Shown in pieces: positions 42,986 through 51,456 of a stretch of DNA of 64,000 nt. The stretch's first letter is position 1. Each line of letters begins with the position of its first letter. The notes beneath the pieces are model-generated. The model was not told where the DNA came from and searched no databases. It was given only the letters and a program-made list of their open reading frames with translations. The stretch is from JALZAI01 sp038212215 (GTDB lineage Bacteria; Actinomycetota; Actinomycetes; Mycobacteriales; Jatrophihabitantaceae), in NCBI GenBank assembly GCA_038212215.1, contig JBBQUT010000001.1, positions 124,001 through 188,000 on the forward strand, read 5' to 3'. The translations under genes and the position numbers were made by a program.

Positions 42986-43384
42986 ATGGCAACCACTGAG
43001 ACTGACGACGAGGTCCGCGGCGCTTTCGCGCGCGCGACGTACGTGCGCGTGACGCCGATGAAGGCTCGTCGCGTCATCGAACTCATCCGCGACATGCCGG
43101 CACAGCAGGCGCTTTCGGTGCTGCAGTTCGCCCCGCAGGCCGCCAGCGAACCGGTCGCGAAGGTGCTGGCGAGCGCGATCGCCAACGCCGAGCACAACTT
43201 CTCGCTCAACCCGGAGACGCTCGTCGTCTCGCGGGCGTTCGTAGACGAGGGGCCGACGATGAAGCGGTTCCGGCCGCGCGCGCAGGGCCGCGCCTACCGG
43301 ATCCGTAAGCGCACCAGCCATATCACGATCGAGGTCGAGAGCGTTGAACTCTCGCCGAAGCAGAAGAAGGGGCGGGCCCGCTGA
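42986..43384 (+). CDS. rplV: 50S ribosomal protein L22
   Basis: A 132-residue tunnel protein. ATYVRVTPMKARRVIELIRD, ASAIANAEHNF and the beta-hairpin DEGPTMKRFRPRAQGRAYRI are canonical. A few extra acidic residues (TETDDEV) precede the core. An 84-base spacer with a GAG-rich stretch separates it from rpsC. Confidence 0.97.
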   Translation: MATTETDDEVRGAFARATYVRVTPMKARRVIELIRDMPAQQALSVLQFAPQAASEPVAKVLASAIANAEHNFSLNPETLVVSRAFVDEGPTMKRFRPRAQGRAYRIRKRTSHITIEVESVELSPKQKKGRAR

Positions 43385-43468
43385 TGCACGAGCAGTACCG
43401 GGCCGCTTGCGAGCCGAGAGGCGCAGTCCATCCCAGCGACGCGCGCGTGCGCGAGGAGCAGAAATAGT

Positions 43469-44644
43469 ATGGGTCAGAAGGTAAACCCCAACGGGTTCCG
43501 TCTCGGTATCAGCACGGACTGGAAGAGTCGCTGGTTCGCCGACAAGCAGTATGCCGAGTACGTCAAGGAAGACGTGGCGATTCGCCGACTCATGTCCAAG
43601 GGCATGGAGCGCGCCGGCATCGCCAAGGTCGAGATCGAGCGCACCCGCGACCGGGTACGGGTGGACATCCACACCGCGCGTCCGGGCATCGTGATCGGCC
43701 GCCGCGGCGCCGAGGCCGACCGGATCCGCGGTGAGCTGGAGAAGCTCACCAACAAGCAGGTGCAGCTCAACATTCTCGAGGTCAAGAACCCGGAGAGCGA
43801 TGCGCAGCTGGTTGCGCAGGGCGTCGCCGAGCAGCTTTCCAACCGGGTCAGCTTCCGGCGCGCGATGCGCAAGAGCATGCAGTCGGCGCTCAAGAGCAGC
43901 GGCGTGAAGGGCATCCGCGTGCAGTGCTCCGGCCGTCTCGGTGGCGCCGAGATGTCTCGCTCGGAGTTCTACCGTGAGGGACGCGTCCCGCTGCACACAC
44001 TGCGGGCAAACATCGACTACGGCTTCTACGAGGCCAAGACGACGTTCGGACGGATCGGGGTGAAGGTCTGGCTCTACAAGGGCGAGGTTCCCACCGGATC
44101 GCGCTCCGAGCGTGAGGCTGCGGTCGCGGCCGAGGCGCTGCGCCAGCGTCGCGATCGCCCGGCCGCGGGTCGTCCGCGCCGTTCTGGTTCGCAGGGCACG
44201 ACCGGCGTGAGCACCGATGCAGGTCGCGCGGCTTCCGGCGAGGGTCCGGTCGAGACACCTGTTACTGAGGCGCCCGCGGTCGAGGCACCCGTTGCCGAGG
44301 CGCCCGCGGTCGAGGCACCTGCGGTCGAGGCACCTGCGGTCGAGGCACCTGCTACCGAAGCGCCTGCTGCCGAAGCGCCTGCTACCGAAGCGCCTGCTAC
44401 CGAAGCGCCTGCAGCGAACGGCGCTGTCCAAGCGACCCCCGTTGCCGAGCAGGCAGTCGTGGCCGCGGCGGAACAAGCGGCCGTCGAGCAGCCCGCAGCG
44501 CAGGAACCCGCAGCCGTGGAGCCCAATCTGCAGGAGTCTGCGATCACGACCGAGGCAGCCGCCGACGCCGAGATCGCGACCGACGCACCGTCACCGGTCG
44601 AGCCGGCAGCCGGTGCGCAAACCGACGAGAGCACGGAGAGCTGA
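43469..44644 (+). CDS. rpsC: 30S ribosomal protein S3 with long repetitive C-terminal tail
   Basis: A 391-residue S3. Residues 1-~212 are the standard protein: MGQKVNPNGFRLGI, the KH domain with VVIGR-type loop (GIVIGRRGAEADRIR) and LRANIDYGFYEAKTTFGRIG. Typical S3 is ~210-280 residues. Here residues ~213-391 are a disordered, Ala/Pro/Glu-rich tail, with ten tandem xEAPA pentapeptides at 266-315, then AVVAAAEQAAVEQPAAQEPA and a Ser/Thr/Glu-rich end. The coding frame is intact to the rplP gene 2 bases downstream. Confidence 0.96.
   Translation: MGQKVNPNGFRLGISTDWKSRWFADKQYAEYVKEDVAIRRLMSKGMERAGIAKVEIERTRDRVRVDIHTARPGIVIGRRGAEADRIRGELEKLTNKQVQLNILEVKNPESDAQLVAQGVAEQLSNRVSFRRAMRKSMQSALKSSGVKGIRVQCSGRLGGAEMSRSEFYREGRVPLHTLRANIDYGFYEAKTTFGRIGVKVWLYKGEVPTGSRSEREAAVAAEALRQRRDRPAAGRPRRSGSQGTTGVSTDAGRAASGEGPVETPVTEAPAVEAPVAEAPAVEAPAVEAPAVEAPATEAPAAEAPATEAPATEAPAANGAVQATPVAEQAVVAAAEQAAVEQPAAQEPAAVEPNLQESAITTEAAADAEIATDAPSPVEPAAGAQTDESTES
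44264..44413 (+). repeat. 15-bp coding repeat (xEAPA pentapeptides) in rpsC
   Basis: Ten in-frame 15-bp units such as GCGGTCGAGGCACCT and GCTACCGAAGCGCCT encode (V/A/T)EAPA repeats of the S3 tail. Several adjacent units are identical at DNA level, which suggests recent slippage. Confidence 0.9.
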
Positions 44645-44646
44645 TC

Positions 44647-45066
44647 ATGCTCATTCCACGCAGGGTCAAGCACCGTAAGCAGCACCACCCGACCCGCCGC
44701 GGCGCGGCGTCGGGGGGCACCCGGGTGTCGTTCGGCGAGTACGGCATCCAGGCGCTGGAGCCGGCCTACGTCACCAACCGGCAGATCGAGTCGGCGCGTA
44801 TCGCGATCAACCGGCGAATCCGTCGTGGCGGCAAGGTGTGGATCAACATCTACCCCGACCGTCCGCTCACCAAGAAGCCCGCCGAAACCCGGATGGGTTC
44901 CGGTAAAGGCTCGCCGGAGTGGTGGATCGCGAACGTCAAACCCGGCCGTGTGCTCTTCGAGCTGTCCTTTCCGAACGAGGTCGTCGCTCGCGAGGCGCTG
45001 ACCCGTGCAATCCACAAGCTGCCGATGAAATGCCGCATCGTCAAGCGCGAAGTAGGTGACATGTGA
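44647..45066 (+). CDS. rplP: 50S ribosomal protein L16
   Basis: A 139-residue protein at the A-site side of the 50S. MLIPRRVKHRKQHHPTRRG, the ITNRQIE-type segment (YVTNRQIESARIAINR), KPAETRMGSGKGSPEWWIA and the C-terminal helix are canonical. The stop overlaps the rpmC ATG. Confidence 0.98.
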   Translation: MLIPRRVKHRKQHHPTRRGAASGGTRVSFGEYGIQALEPAYVTNRQIESARIAINRRIRRGGKVWINIYPDRPLTKKPAETRMGSGKGSPEWWIANVKPGRVLFELSFPNEVVAREALTRAIHKLPMKCRIVKREVGDM

Positions 45067-45296
45067 TGGCTGCCGTAACGGACGAGATGCGTGAGCTGCA
45101 CGACGACGAGCTAGGCACGAGGCTGAGCGAGGCTAAGGAAGAGCTGTTCAACCTGCGCTTCCAAATGGCCACCGGGCAGCTGGACAACAACCGGCGACTG
45201 CGCACCGTGAAGCACGACATCGCGCGGATCTACACGATCCTGCGCGAGCGTGAACTCGGGCTGTCCGTCGCTCCGACCGAAGGTGAAAGCGTATGA
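45066..45296 (+). CDS. rpmC: 50S ribosomal protein L29
   Basis: A 76-residue two-helix protein near the exit tunnel. EMRELHDDELGTRLSEAKEE, LFNLRFQMATGQLDNNRRLR and DIARIYTILRERELG match the family. I chose the ATG at 45066, which overlaps the rplP TGA (TGATG); a GTG directly before it is less likely. Confidence 0.97.
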   Translation: MAAVTDEMRELHDDELGTRLSEAKEELFNLRFQMATGQLDNNRRLRTVKHDIARIYTILRERELGLSVAPTEGESV

Positions 45297-45649
45297 CCGA
45301 GGCCAGCACCGAGACCGTGACTCCAGACGCTGCAGCGTCCGAAACGGCGGCGTTCGAAACGGCGGCGTCCGAAACGGCGGCGACGTCCGAGGCGGTTCGC
45401 ATCTCGCACCGCAAGACCCGTGAGGGTCTCGTGGTGAGCGACAAGATGGAGAAGACCGTCGTGGTGGCCGTCGAGGACCGGGTCAAGCACCCGCTCTACG
45501 GCAAGGTCATCCGGCGTACCAACAAGCTCAAGGCGCACGACGAGACCAATCAGGTCGGCGTCGGCGACCGCGTGCTCATCATGGAGACCCGTCCGCTCTC
45601 AGCAACCAAGCGCTGGCGAGTGGTCGAGGTTCTCGAGCGCGCGAAATAA
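45293..45649 (+). CDS. rpsQ: 30S ribosomal protein S17 with N-terminal repeat extension
   Basis: A 118-residue product. The S17 OB fold starts near residue 38 (RKTREGLVVSDKMEKTVVVA, HPLYGKVIRRTNKLKAHDE). The first ~37 residues are an extension with ETAAF-ETAAS-ETAAT repeats from 15-bp DNA units at ~45342-45386. The ATG overlaps the rpmC stop (ATGA), supporting this start rather than a later one. Last gene of the S10 operon. Confidence 0.94.
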   Translation: MTEASTETVTPDAAASETAAFETAASETAATSEAVRISHRKTREGLVVSDKMEKTVVVAVEDRVKHPLYGKVIRRTNKLKAHDETNQVGVGDRVLIMETRPLSATKRWRVVEVLERAK

Positions 45650-45681
45650 GCACGACCCGTCACCGAGTCTGGGAGTAAGCA

Positions 45682-46050
45682 GTGATTCAGCAGGAGTCGC
45701 GACTACGAGTCGCCGACAACACCGGAGCCAAGGAAATCTTGTGCATCCGGGTGATGGGCGGTTCGGGTCGCCGGTACGCCGGGATCGGCGACATCATCGT
45801 CGCGACGGTCAAGGACGCCCTGCCCGGAGCAGGTGTCAAGAAGGGCGATGTCGTCAAGGCGGTCATCGTGCGCACCGTCAAGGAGCGCCGGCGCCCGGAC
45901 GGAAGCTATATCCGCTTCGACGAGAACGCCGCGGTCCTCATCCGGGCCGATGGAGAACCGCGTGGCACGCGCATCTTCGGCCCGGTTGGCCGTGAGCTCC
46001 GCGACAAGCGGTTCATGAAGATCATCTCGCTGGCCCCGGAGGTGCTGTAG
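45682..46050 (+). CDS. rplN: 50S ribosomal protein L14
   Basis: A 122-residue intersubunit-bridge protein. MIQQESRLRVADNTGAKEIL, RYAGIGDIIVATVKDALPG and FDENAAVLIRADGEPRGTRI are canonical. GTG start with GGGAGTAAG upstream. First gene of the spc unit, only 32 bases after rpsQ, so S10 and spc are probably transcribed together. Confidence 0.98.
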   Translation: MIQQESRLRVADNTGAKEILCIRVMGGSGRRYAGIGDIIVATVKDALPGAGVKKGDVVKAVIVRTVKERRRPDGSYIRFDENAAVLIRADGEPRGTRIFGPVGRELRDKRFMKIISLAPEVL

Positions 46051-46052
46051 CT

Positions 46053-46373
46053 GTGAAGATCAAGAAAGGCGACGAGGTCGTCGTCATCGCCGGTAAGGAC
46101 CGGGGCATCAAGGGCAAGGTCATCGCGGCCGACCCGCTGACCAACAAGGTCGTCGTCGAGGGCGTCAATCGCGTCACCAAGCACACGCGCGTCACCGCCA
46201 CCCAGCGCGGCGGCAAGGCTGGCGGCATCGAGCACGTCGAGGCTGCGATCAGTGCCAGCAACGTGATGGTGATCGACAGCGAGGGCAAGGCGACGCGTGT
46301 CGGCTACCGACGCGACGACGAGACCGGCAAGAACGTGCGCACATCGCGCCGTTCCGGAAAGGATCTGTCATGA
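46053..46373 (+). CDS. rplX: 50S ribosomal protein L24
   Basis: A 106-residue assembly-initiator protein. The KOW motif KGDEVVVIAGKDRGIKGKVI opens the protein, followed by VEGVNRVTKHTR and ASNVMVID. GTG start 2 bases after the rplN stop; the stop overlaps the rplE ATG. Confidence 0.97.
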   Translation: MKIKKGDEVVVIAGKDRGIKGKVIAADPLTNKVVVEGVNRVTKHTRVTATQRGGKAGGIEHVEAAISASNVMVIDSEGKATRVGYRRDDETGKNVRTSRRSGKDLS

Positions 46374-46951
46374 GTGCGGCAACCACCGAGATTCCGGTGC
46401 CGCGGTTGAAGGTGCGCTACCGCGAGCAGATCGTCCCGGCGCTGACCGAGCAGTTCTCCTACGGCAACCCGATGCAGGTCCCCGGTCTGACGAAGATCGT
46501 GGTCAACATGGGTGTCGGGCAGGCCGCCAAGGACAGCAAGCTGATGGACGGCGCGGTGCGCGACCTGACACTGATCACGGGGCAGAAGCCGCTGGTACAG
46601 AAGGCCCGCAAGTCCATCGCCCAGTTCAAGCTGCGCGAGGGAATGCCGATCGGTGCCAAGGTGAGCTTGCGCGGCGATCGGATGTGGGAGTTCCTCGACC
46701 GGGTGCTCTCCCTCGCGCTGCCCCGCATCCGTGACTTCCGGGGCCTCTCGGCCCAGCAGTTCGACGGCAACGGCAACTACACCTTCGGCCTGAACGAGCA
46801 GTCGATGTTCCACGAGATCGACCCCGACACGATCGACCGGGCCAGGGGGATGGATATCACCGTCGTCACGACCGCCAAGACCGACGACGAGGGACGTGCG
46901 TTGCTCAAGGCGCTCGGGTTCCCCTTCCGCGAAACAGAGAGAAGCAGCTGA
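46370..46951 (+). CDS. rplE: 50S ribosomal protein L5
   Basis: A 193-residue protein that binds 5S rRNA. PRLKVRYREQIVPALTEQFS, KIVVNMGVGQAAKDSKLMDG, GQKPLVQKARKSIAQFKLRE and GMDITVVTTAKTDDEGRALL are canonical. Confidence 0.98.
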   Translation: MSAATTEIPVPRLKVRYREQIVPALTEQFSYGNPMQVPGLTKIVVNMGVGQAAKDSKLMDGAVRDLTLITGQKPLVQKARKSIAQFKLREGMPIGAKVSLRGDRMWEFLDRVLSLALPRIRDFRGLSAQQFDGNGNYTFGLNEQSMFHEIDPDTIDRARGMDITVVTTAKTDDEGRALLKALGFPFRETERSS

Positions 46952-46952
46952 G

Positions 46953-47138
46953 ATGGCCAAGACAGCACTGAGGAACAAGGCGGCGGCCAAGCCGAAGTTC
47001 GCCGTGCGCGGCTACACCCGCTGCCAGCGCTGTGGGCGCGCGCACTCCGTCTACCGCAAGTTCGGCCTGTGCCGGATCTGCCTGCGCGAGATGGCCCATG
47101 CCGGCGAACTGCCCGGCGTCACCAAGTCCTCCTGGTAA
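46953..47138 (+). CDS. rpsN: 30S ribosomal protein S14, type Z
   Basis: A 61-residue zinc-binding S14. CQRCGRAHSVYRKFGLCRIC supplies four Cys ligands, and REMAHAGELPGVTKSSW is the usual end. I chose the ATG at 46953, one base after the rplE stop. This short zinc form is the default in actinobacteria. Confidence 0.97.
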   Translation: MAKTALRNKAAAKPKFAVRGYTRCQRCGRAHSVYRKFGLCRICLREMAHAGELPGVTKSSW

Positions 47139-47207
47139 TCAACTCTTCGCTGTAGGCCCTGCCGCCGTCCGACGGCGCCGGGAACCGCGGCGAGAAAGAA
47201 GAAGCAT

Positions 47208-47615
47208 ATGACCATGACAGACCCGATCGCAGACATGCTCACGCGTCTGCGTAACGCGAATTCCGCGTTCCACGATGCGGTGATCATGCCGCATTCCAAG
47301 CTCAAGGGGCACATCGCGGAAATCCTGAAGCAGGAGGGCTACATCGCCGGCTTCAGCGTCGCCGACGCCCCCGAAGGCGAGCCGGGCCGGGTGCTGACGG
47401 TTGACCTGAAATACGGGCCCAACCGCGAGCGCAGCATCGCCGGTGTTCGTCGCGTGTCTAAGCCGGGTCTTCGGGTCTACGCCAAGTCGAGCGGCATGCC
47501 GCGCGTCCTGGGTGGCCTGGGCGTCGCGATCATCTCGACCTCGTCCGGTCTGCTCACAGACCGGCAGGCGACCAAGCGCGGAGTAGGCGGGGAAGTCCTC
47601 GCCTACGTCTGGTAG
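47208..47615 (+). CDS. rpsH: 30S ribosomal protein S8
   Basis: A 135-residue central-domain protein; S8 represses the spc message in E. coli. DPIADMLTRLRNANSAFHD, HSKLKGHIAEILKQEGYIAG, VSKPGLRVYAKS and GLGVAIISTSSGLLTDRQA are canonical. The ATG at 47208 is followed by a second ATG at 47214 that is equally possible. Confidence 0.97.
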   Translation: MTMTDPIADMLTRLRNANSAFHDAVIMPHSKLKGHIAEILKQEGYIAGFSVADAPEGEPGRVLTVDLKYGPNRERSIAGVRRVSKPGLRVYAKSSGMPRVLGGLGVAIISTSSGLLTDRQATKRGVGGEVLAYVW

Positions 47616-47628
47616 GGGACGAGTCAGC

Positions 47629-48171
47629 ATGAGTCGCATTGGAAAACTTCCGGTACCGGTCCCGTCAGGGGTCGATGTCGCGATCGACGGTCAGCTTGTC
47701 ACCGTCAAGGGTCCGAAGGGCACCCTCAGTCACCAGGTAGCCGAGCCGATCACCGTCGCCCGCAGCGACGACGGCACGGTTGCCGTCGTGCGTCCGGACG
47801 ACGAGCGCGAGTCCAAGTCGCTGCACGGGCTCTCCCGCACGCTGATCGCGAACATGGTGACTGGCGTGACCAGCGGATATACGAAGACGCTCGAGATCGT
47901 CGGCACCGGTTACCGCGTCACGGCCAAGGGCAGTGACCTCGAGTTCGCCCTTGGTTTCTCCCACTCGGTGCTGGTGAAAGCGCCGGAGGGCATCACGTTC
48001 CGTGTCGAGGCCCCGACCCGCTTCGCGGTCGAAGGCATCGACAAGCAGAAAGTCGGCGAAGTGGCCGCCAACATCCGCAAGCTGCGTAAGCCCGACCCGT
48101 ACAAGGGCAAGGGCGTGCGCTACCAGGGTGAGGTCATCCGTCGCAAGGCAGGAAAGGCCGGTAAGAAATGA
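47629..48171 (+). CDS. rplF: 50S ribosomal protein L6
   Basis: A 180-residue protein near the sarcin-ricin loop. SRIGKLPVPVPSGVDVAIDG, KGPKGTLSHQV and the signature KPDPYKGKGVRYQGEVIRRK are intact. A 65-base GAGCGAGT-type spacer separates it from rplR. Confidence 0.98.
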   Translation: MSRIGKLPVPVPSGVDVAIDGQLVTVKGPKGTLSHQVAEPITVARSDDGTVAVVRPDDERESKSLHGLSRTLIANMVTGVTSGYTKTLEIVGTGYRVTAKGSDLEFALGFSHSVLVKAPEGITFRVEAPTRFAVEGIDKQKVGEVAANIRKLRKPDPYKGKGVRYQGEVIRRKAGKAGKK

Positions 48172-48236
48172 GCGAGTGCCAGCGAGTCAGCAGCGCAGCC
48201 CGTTCCCTCCGCTTGCGCGACGAGCAGGTGGGCTGA

Positions 48237-48626
48237 ATGGGTGCCTCGACGGTCACCAAGCAGTCGCGCAACTCCGCGGGAGTCGCGGCCGCACGGCGCA
48301 CGGCCAAGGCGCGCCGGCACTTCCGGCTGCGCAAGAAGGTCGCCGGCACCGCCGAGCGTCCTCGCCTCGTCGTCACCCGGTCTTCACGTCACTTGTTCGT
48401 GCAGATCGTCGACGACCAGGTGGGCCGCACGCTCGCGTCGGCCTCGACCTTCAAGCTCAACGAGGGCGACAAGACCGAGCGGGCCAAGGCGCTCGGGCGG
48501 CAGTTGGCCGAGGCAGCCAAGTCCGCGGGTGTCAGCAAGGTCGTCTTCGACCGCGGTGGCAACACCTACACCGGTCGGGTGGCGGCATTCGCCGACGCGG
48601 CCCGCGAAGCTGGATTGGATTTCTGA
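48237..48626 (+). CDS. rplR: 50S ribosomal protein L18
   Basis: A 129-residue 5S rRNA-binding protein. RRHFRLRKKVAGTAERPRLV, RSSRHLFVQIVDDQVGRTLA and VFDRGGNTYTGRVAAFADAA are canonical. The ATG has GAGCAGGTGGG upstream. Confidence 0.98.
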   Translation: MGASTVTKQSRNSAGVAAARRTAKARRHFRLRKKVAGTAERPRLVVTRSSRHLFVQIVDDQVGRTLASASTFKLNEGDKTERAKALGRQLAEAAKSAGVSKVVFDRGGNTYTGRVAAFADAAREAGLDF

Positions 48627-48654
48627 TGTACAACGCTATTGAGGAGAACAGCTG

Positions 48655-49281
48655 ATGCCAGGACCGCAGCGCGGAGCCCGTACGGGTACTGGTACGGGCG
48701 GAAACGAGCGCGGCGAACGACGTGACCGCCGTGATGGCGGGCGCGGTGGCCAGAACGCTCCCGAGAAGAGCACGCACCTCGAGCGGGTCGTGACGATCAA
48801 CCGGGTCGCCAAGGTCGTCAAGGGTGGCCGGCGCTTCAGCTTCACCGCCCTCGTCGTCGTTGGCGACGGCGACGGAACGGTCGGCGTCGGCTACGGCAAG
48901 GCCAAGGAAGTACCGGCGGCGATCGCCAAGGGTGTCGAGGAGGCCAAGAAGAATTTCTTCAAGGTCCCGCGCATCCAGCTGACGATCCCGCATCCGGTGC
49001 AGGGCGAGAAGGCGGCCGGTGTGGTGCTGCTCAAGCCCGCGAGCCCCGGTACCGGCGTGATTGCCGGCGGCCCGGTGCGCGCGGTGCTCGAGTGCGCAGG
49101 GATTCACGACGTGCTGTCGAAGTCGCTCGGTTCGGACAACCCGATCAACATCGTCCACGCCACCGTTGCCGCGCTGCAGGCCCTCGTCCGCCCGGAAGAG
49201 GTCGCGGCTCGACGTGGCCTGCCGTTGGAGGACGTCGCGCCGGCAGGCATGCTGCGCGCGCGCGCCGGCCAGGGGGCATGA
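48655..49281 (+). CDS. rpsE: 30S ribosomal protein S5
   Basis: A 208-residue protein of the mRNA entry tunnel. An Arg/Gly-rich N-terminus (~1-38, RGARTGTGTGGNERGERRDR) precedes the S5 domain (RVVTINRVAKVVKGGRRFSF, GYGKAKEVPAAIAKGVEEAK) and IAGGPVRAVLECAGIHDVLS. The stop overlaps the rpmD ATG (ATGA). Confidence 0.98.
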   Translation: MPGPQRGARTGTGTGGNERGERRDRRDGGRGGQNAPEKSTHLERVVTINRVAKVVKGGRRFSFTALVVVGDGDGTVGVGYGKAKEVPAAIAKGVEEAKKNFFKVPRIQLTIPHPVQGEKAAGVVLLKPASPGTGVIAGGPVRAVLECAGIHDVLSKSLGSDNPINIVHATVAALQALVRPEEVAARRGLPLEDVAPAGMLRARAGQGA

Positions 49282-49466
49282 GCATGACCCATCTGAAGAT
49301 CACGCAGACCCGTTCCGGGATCGGCAATAAGCGAAACCAGCGCCAGACGCTGCGCTCGCTCGGTCTCAAGCGCGTCCGCGACGTCGTCGTCAAGGAGGAC
49401 CGCCCCGAGATCCGCGGCATGGTCCAGACCGTCACACATCTCGTGTCGGTCGAGGAGGTCGAGTAG
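49278..49466 (+). CDS. rpmD: 50S ribosomal protein L30
   Basis: A 62-residue protein. LKITQTRSGIGNKRNQRQTL and RSLGLKRVRDVVVKEDRPEI followed by GMVQTVTHLV identify the bacterial L30. I chose the ATG at 49278 overlapping the rpsE TGA; a second ATG at 49284 (MTHLKIT) is possible. Confidence 0.96.
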   Translation: MSMTHLKITQTRSGIGNKRNQRQTLRSLGLKRVRDVVVKEDRPEIRGMVQTVTHLVSVEEVE

Positions 49467-49468
49467 GC

Positions 49469-49921
49469 ATGAGCAGCGCACCATTGAAGGTCCACCACCT
49501 GCGCCCCGCGCCCGGGTCGCACACCAAGAAGACCCGAGTGGGTCGCGGTGACGGATCCAAGGGCAAGACCGCCGGCCGTGGCACCAAGGGCACCGGCGCG
49601 CGGTATCAGGTGCCGGCGGGCTTCGAGGGCGGTCAGATGCCGATCCACATGCGGCTGCCGAAGCTCAAGGGCTTCCGCAACCGTTTCCGGTCGGAGTACC
49701 AGGTCGTCAACGTGGCTCGGCTCGCCGAGCTCTTCCCGCAGGGCGGCGCGATCGGGGTCGACGACCTCGTGCGCGCCGGGGCAGTTCGTGACGGCGAGCC
49801 GGTCAAGGTCCTCGGCGACGGGGAACTGGGCGAGGTCACGCTCTCGATCACCGCGAACAAGTTCTCCGGCAGTGCCCGCCAGAAGATCGAGGCTGCCGGC
49901 GGTTCGGTCACCGAGATTTAG
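49469..49921 (+). CDS. rplO: 50S ribosomal protein L15
   Basis: A 150-residue late-assembly protein. LKVHHLRPAPGSHTKKTRVG, GRGTKGTGARYQVPAGFEGG, QMPIHMRLPKLKGFRNRF and ANKFSGSARQKIEAAGGSV are canonical. Starts 2 bases after rpmD. Confidence 0.98.
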   Translation: MSSAPLKVHHLRPAPGSHTKKTRVGRGDGSKGKTAGRGTKGTGARYQVPAGFEGGQMPIHMRLPKLKGFRNRFRSEYQVVNVARLAELFPQGGAIGVDDLVRAGAVRDGEPVKVLGDGELGEVTLSITANKFSGSARQKIEAAGGSVTEI

Positions 49922-49935
49922 GCGAATCGGCGCTT

Positions 49936-49976
49936 CGGCGGCGCAGGGCGGGCTGGGGCCGGTCCCGGCGCCGCCG
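49936..49976 (+). terminator. Hairpin after rplO
   Basis: CGGCGGCGC (49936-49944) pairs with GCGCCGCCG (49968-49976) around a G-rich 23-base loop that can fold further. It lies 15 bases after rplO in a 201-bp gap before secY. A TAGCCT at 50008-50013 could be the -10 of a secY promoter. Partial termination is inferred. Confidence 0.45.
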
Positions 49977-50122
49977 ATCGGATCCGCCGCACTGCGCGCG
50001 CGACTGTTAGCCTGAGCGGGTCGCTCCGATTGAGCACCGCCAACCAGCACGTGTAACTGAACAGCACCCAACAGCAATCGTGCCGGGCCCCGACGAGGTG
50101 GCCGCGGCCCACAGGAGGTTCC

Positions 50123-51433
50123 GTGCTCCGCGCATTCGCATCGGCGTTCCGCACGCCGGACCTGCGCAAGAAGCTCCTGTTCACCTTCGGCGTCATCGTG
50201 TTGTACCGCTTCGGCGCCTCGGTGCCGACCCCGAACACCAACACGTCAGCCATCAACTCGTGCATCAAGGGCGCCGCGAACGGTGCCAACGCCAACATTT
50301 ACTCGCTGATCAACCTGTTCTCCGGCGGCGCACTGCTGCGACTGTCCGCGTTCGCGCTCGGGATCATGCCTTACATCACGGCCAGCATCATCATCCAGTT
50401 GCTGGTCGTCGTGATCCCGCGTTTCGAGCAACTGAAGAAGGAGGGGCAGGCCGGGCAGCAGAAGCTGACCCAGTACAGCCGCTACCTCACGATCGGCCTG
50501 GCGATCCTGCAGTCCACCGGGTTCATCGCGCTGGCCCGCTCAGGGCAACTGTTCCCGTCCTGCACCGCTTCGATCCTTTACAAGACCGACGTGTTCAGCC
50601 TGTCGACGATGGTGATCTGCATGACCGCCGGCACCGCGGTGATCATGTGGTTGGGCGAGCTGATCACCGACCGCGGTGTCGGCAACGGCATGAGCGTGCT
50701 GATGTTCACCTCGATCGCGGCACGCATCCCGAACGAGGGTCAGCTGATCCTGCAGAACGCGGGCGGCTTCGTCTTCACCCTGATCTGTGCGCTCGGGCTC
50801 GCCATCATTATCGCTGTGGTCTTCGTCGAGCAGGCGCAGCGCCGGATCCCGGTCCAGTACGCCAAGCGGATGATCGGGCGACGGCAATACGGCGGCACCT
50901 CGACCTACCTGCCGTTGAAGGTGAACCAGGCGGGTGTCATCCCGGTCATCTTCGCCTCGTCGCTGCTCTACATCCCGCAGCTGATCAGCCAGCTCACGAG
51001 CAACAACTCCAACACCGGCTTCGCCCGGTGGGTGAACAACTACCTGATCAATCAGCAGTCCACCGTCTACATCCTCATCTACTTCGGGCTGATCATCTTC
51101 TTCACCTACTTCTACGTCGGCATCACCTTCGACCCCGTCGAACGTGCGGATGACATGAAGAAGTACGGCGGGTTCATTCCCGGTATCCGCCCGGGCCGTC
51201 CGACCGCGGAGTACCTCCAGTTCGTCCTGTCGCGCATCACCCTTCCCGGCTCGTTGTATCTCGGTATCGTCGCGATCCTGCCGAACTTCTTCTTCTCGAT
51301 CACAAGCAGCAACGCGCAGAACTTCCCGTTCGGCGGTACTGCAGTGCTCATCATGGTCGGCGTCGCCCTGGACACTGTGAAGCAGATCGAGAGCCAGTTG
51401 ATGCAGCGCAACTACGAAGGTTTCCTGCGCTGA
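50123..51433 (+). CDS. secY: Preprotein translocase subunit SecY
   Basis: A 436-residue, ten-helix channel of the Sec translocon. LRKKLLFTFGVIVLYRFGAS (helix 1), FALGIMPYITASIIIQLLVV (helix 2), EQAQRRIPVQYAKR, MKVNQAGVIPVIFASSL-type segment (LKVNQAGVIPVIFASSLLYI) and FVLSRITLPGSLYLG are hallmarks. The loop after helix 1 is slightly expanded (NTNTSAINSCIKGAANGANA). GTG start with AGGAGG upstream. Confidence 0.97.
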   Translation: MLRAFASAFRTPDLRKKLLFTFGVIVLYRFGASVPTPNTNTSAINSCIKGAANGANANIYSLINLFSGGALLRLSAFALGIMPYITASIIIQLLVVVIPRFEQLKKEGQAGQQKLTQYSRYLTIGLAILQSTGFIALARSGQLFPSCTASILYKTDVFSLSTMVICMTAGTAVIMWLGELITDRGVGNGMSVLMFTSIAARIPNEGQLILQNAGGFVFTLICALGLAIIIAVVFVEQAQRRIPVQYAKRMIGRRQYGGTSTYLPLKVNQAGVIPVIFASSLLYIPQLISQLTSNNSNTGFARWVNNYLINQQSTVYILIYFGLIIFFTYFYVGITFDPVERADDMKKYGGFIPGIRPGRPTAEYLQFVLSRITLPGSLYLGIVAILPNFFFSITSSNAQNFPFGGTAVLIMVGVALDTVKQIESQLMQRNYEGFLR

Positions 51434-51456
51434 CGCGCGACGAGAGAGGTTGAGCC

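Noticed and set aside
44264..44413. CRISPR-like array in rpsC
   Set aside because: Units are 15 bp, contiguous, in frame and without spacers; they are coding pentapeptide repeats. No cas genes are near.
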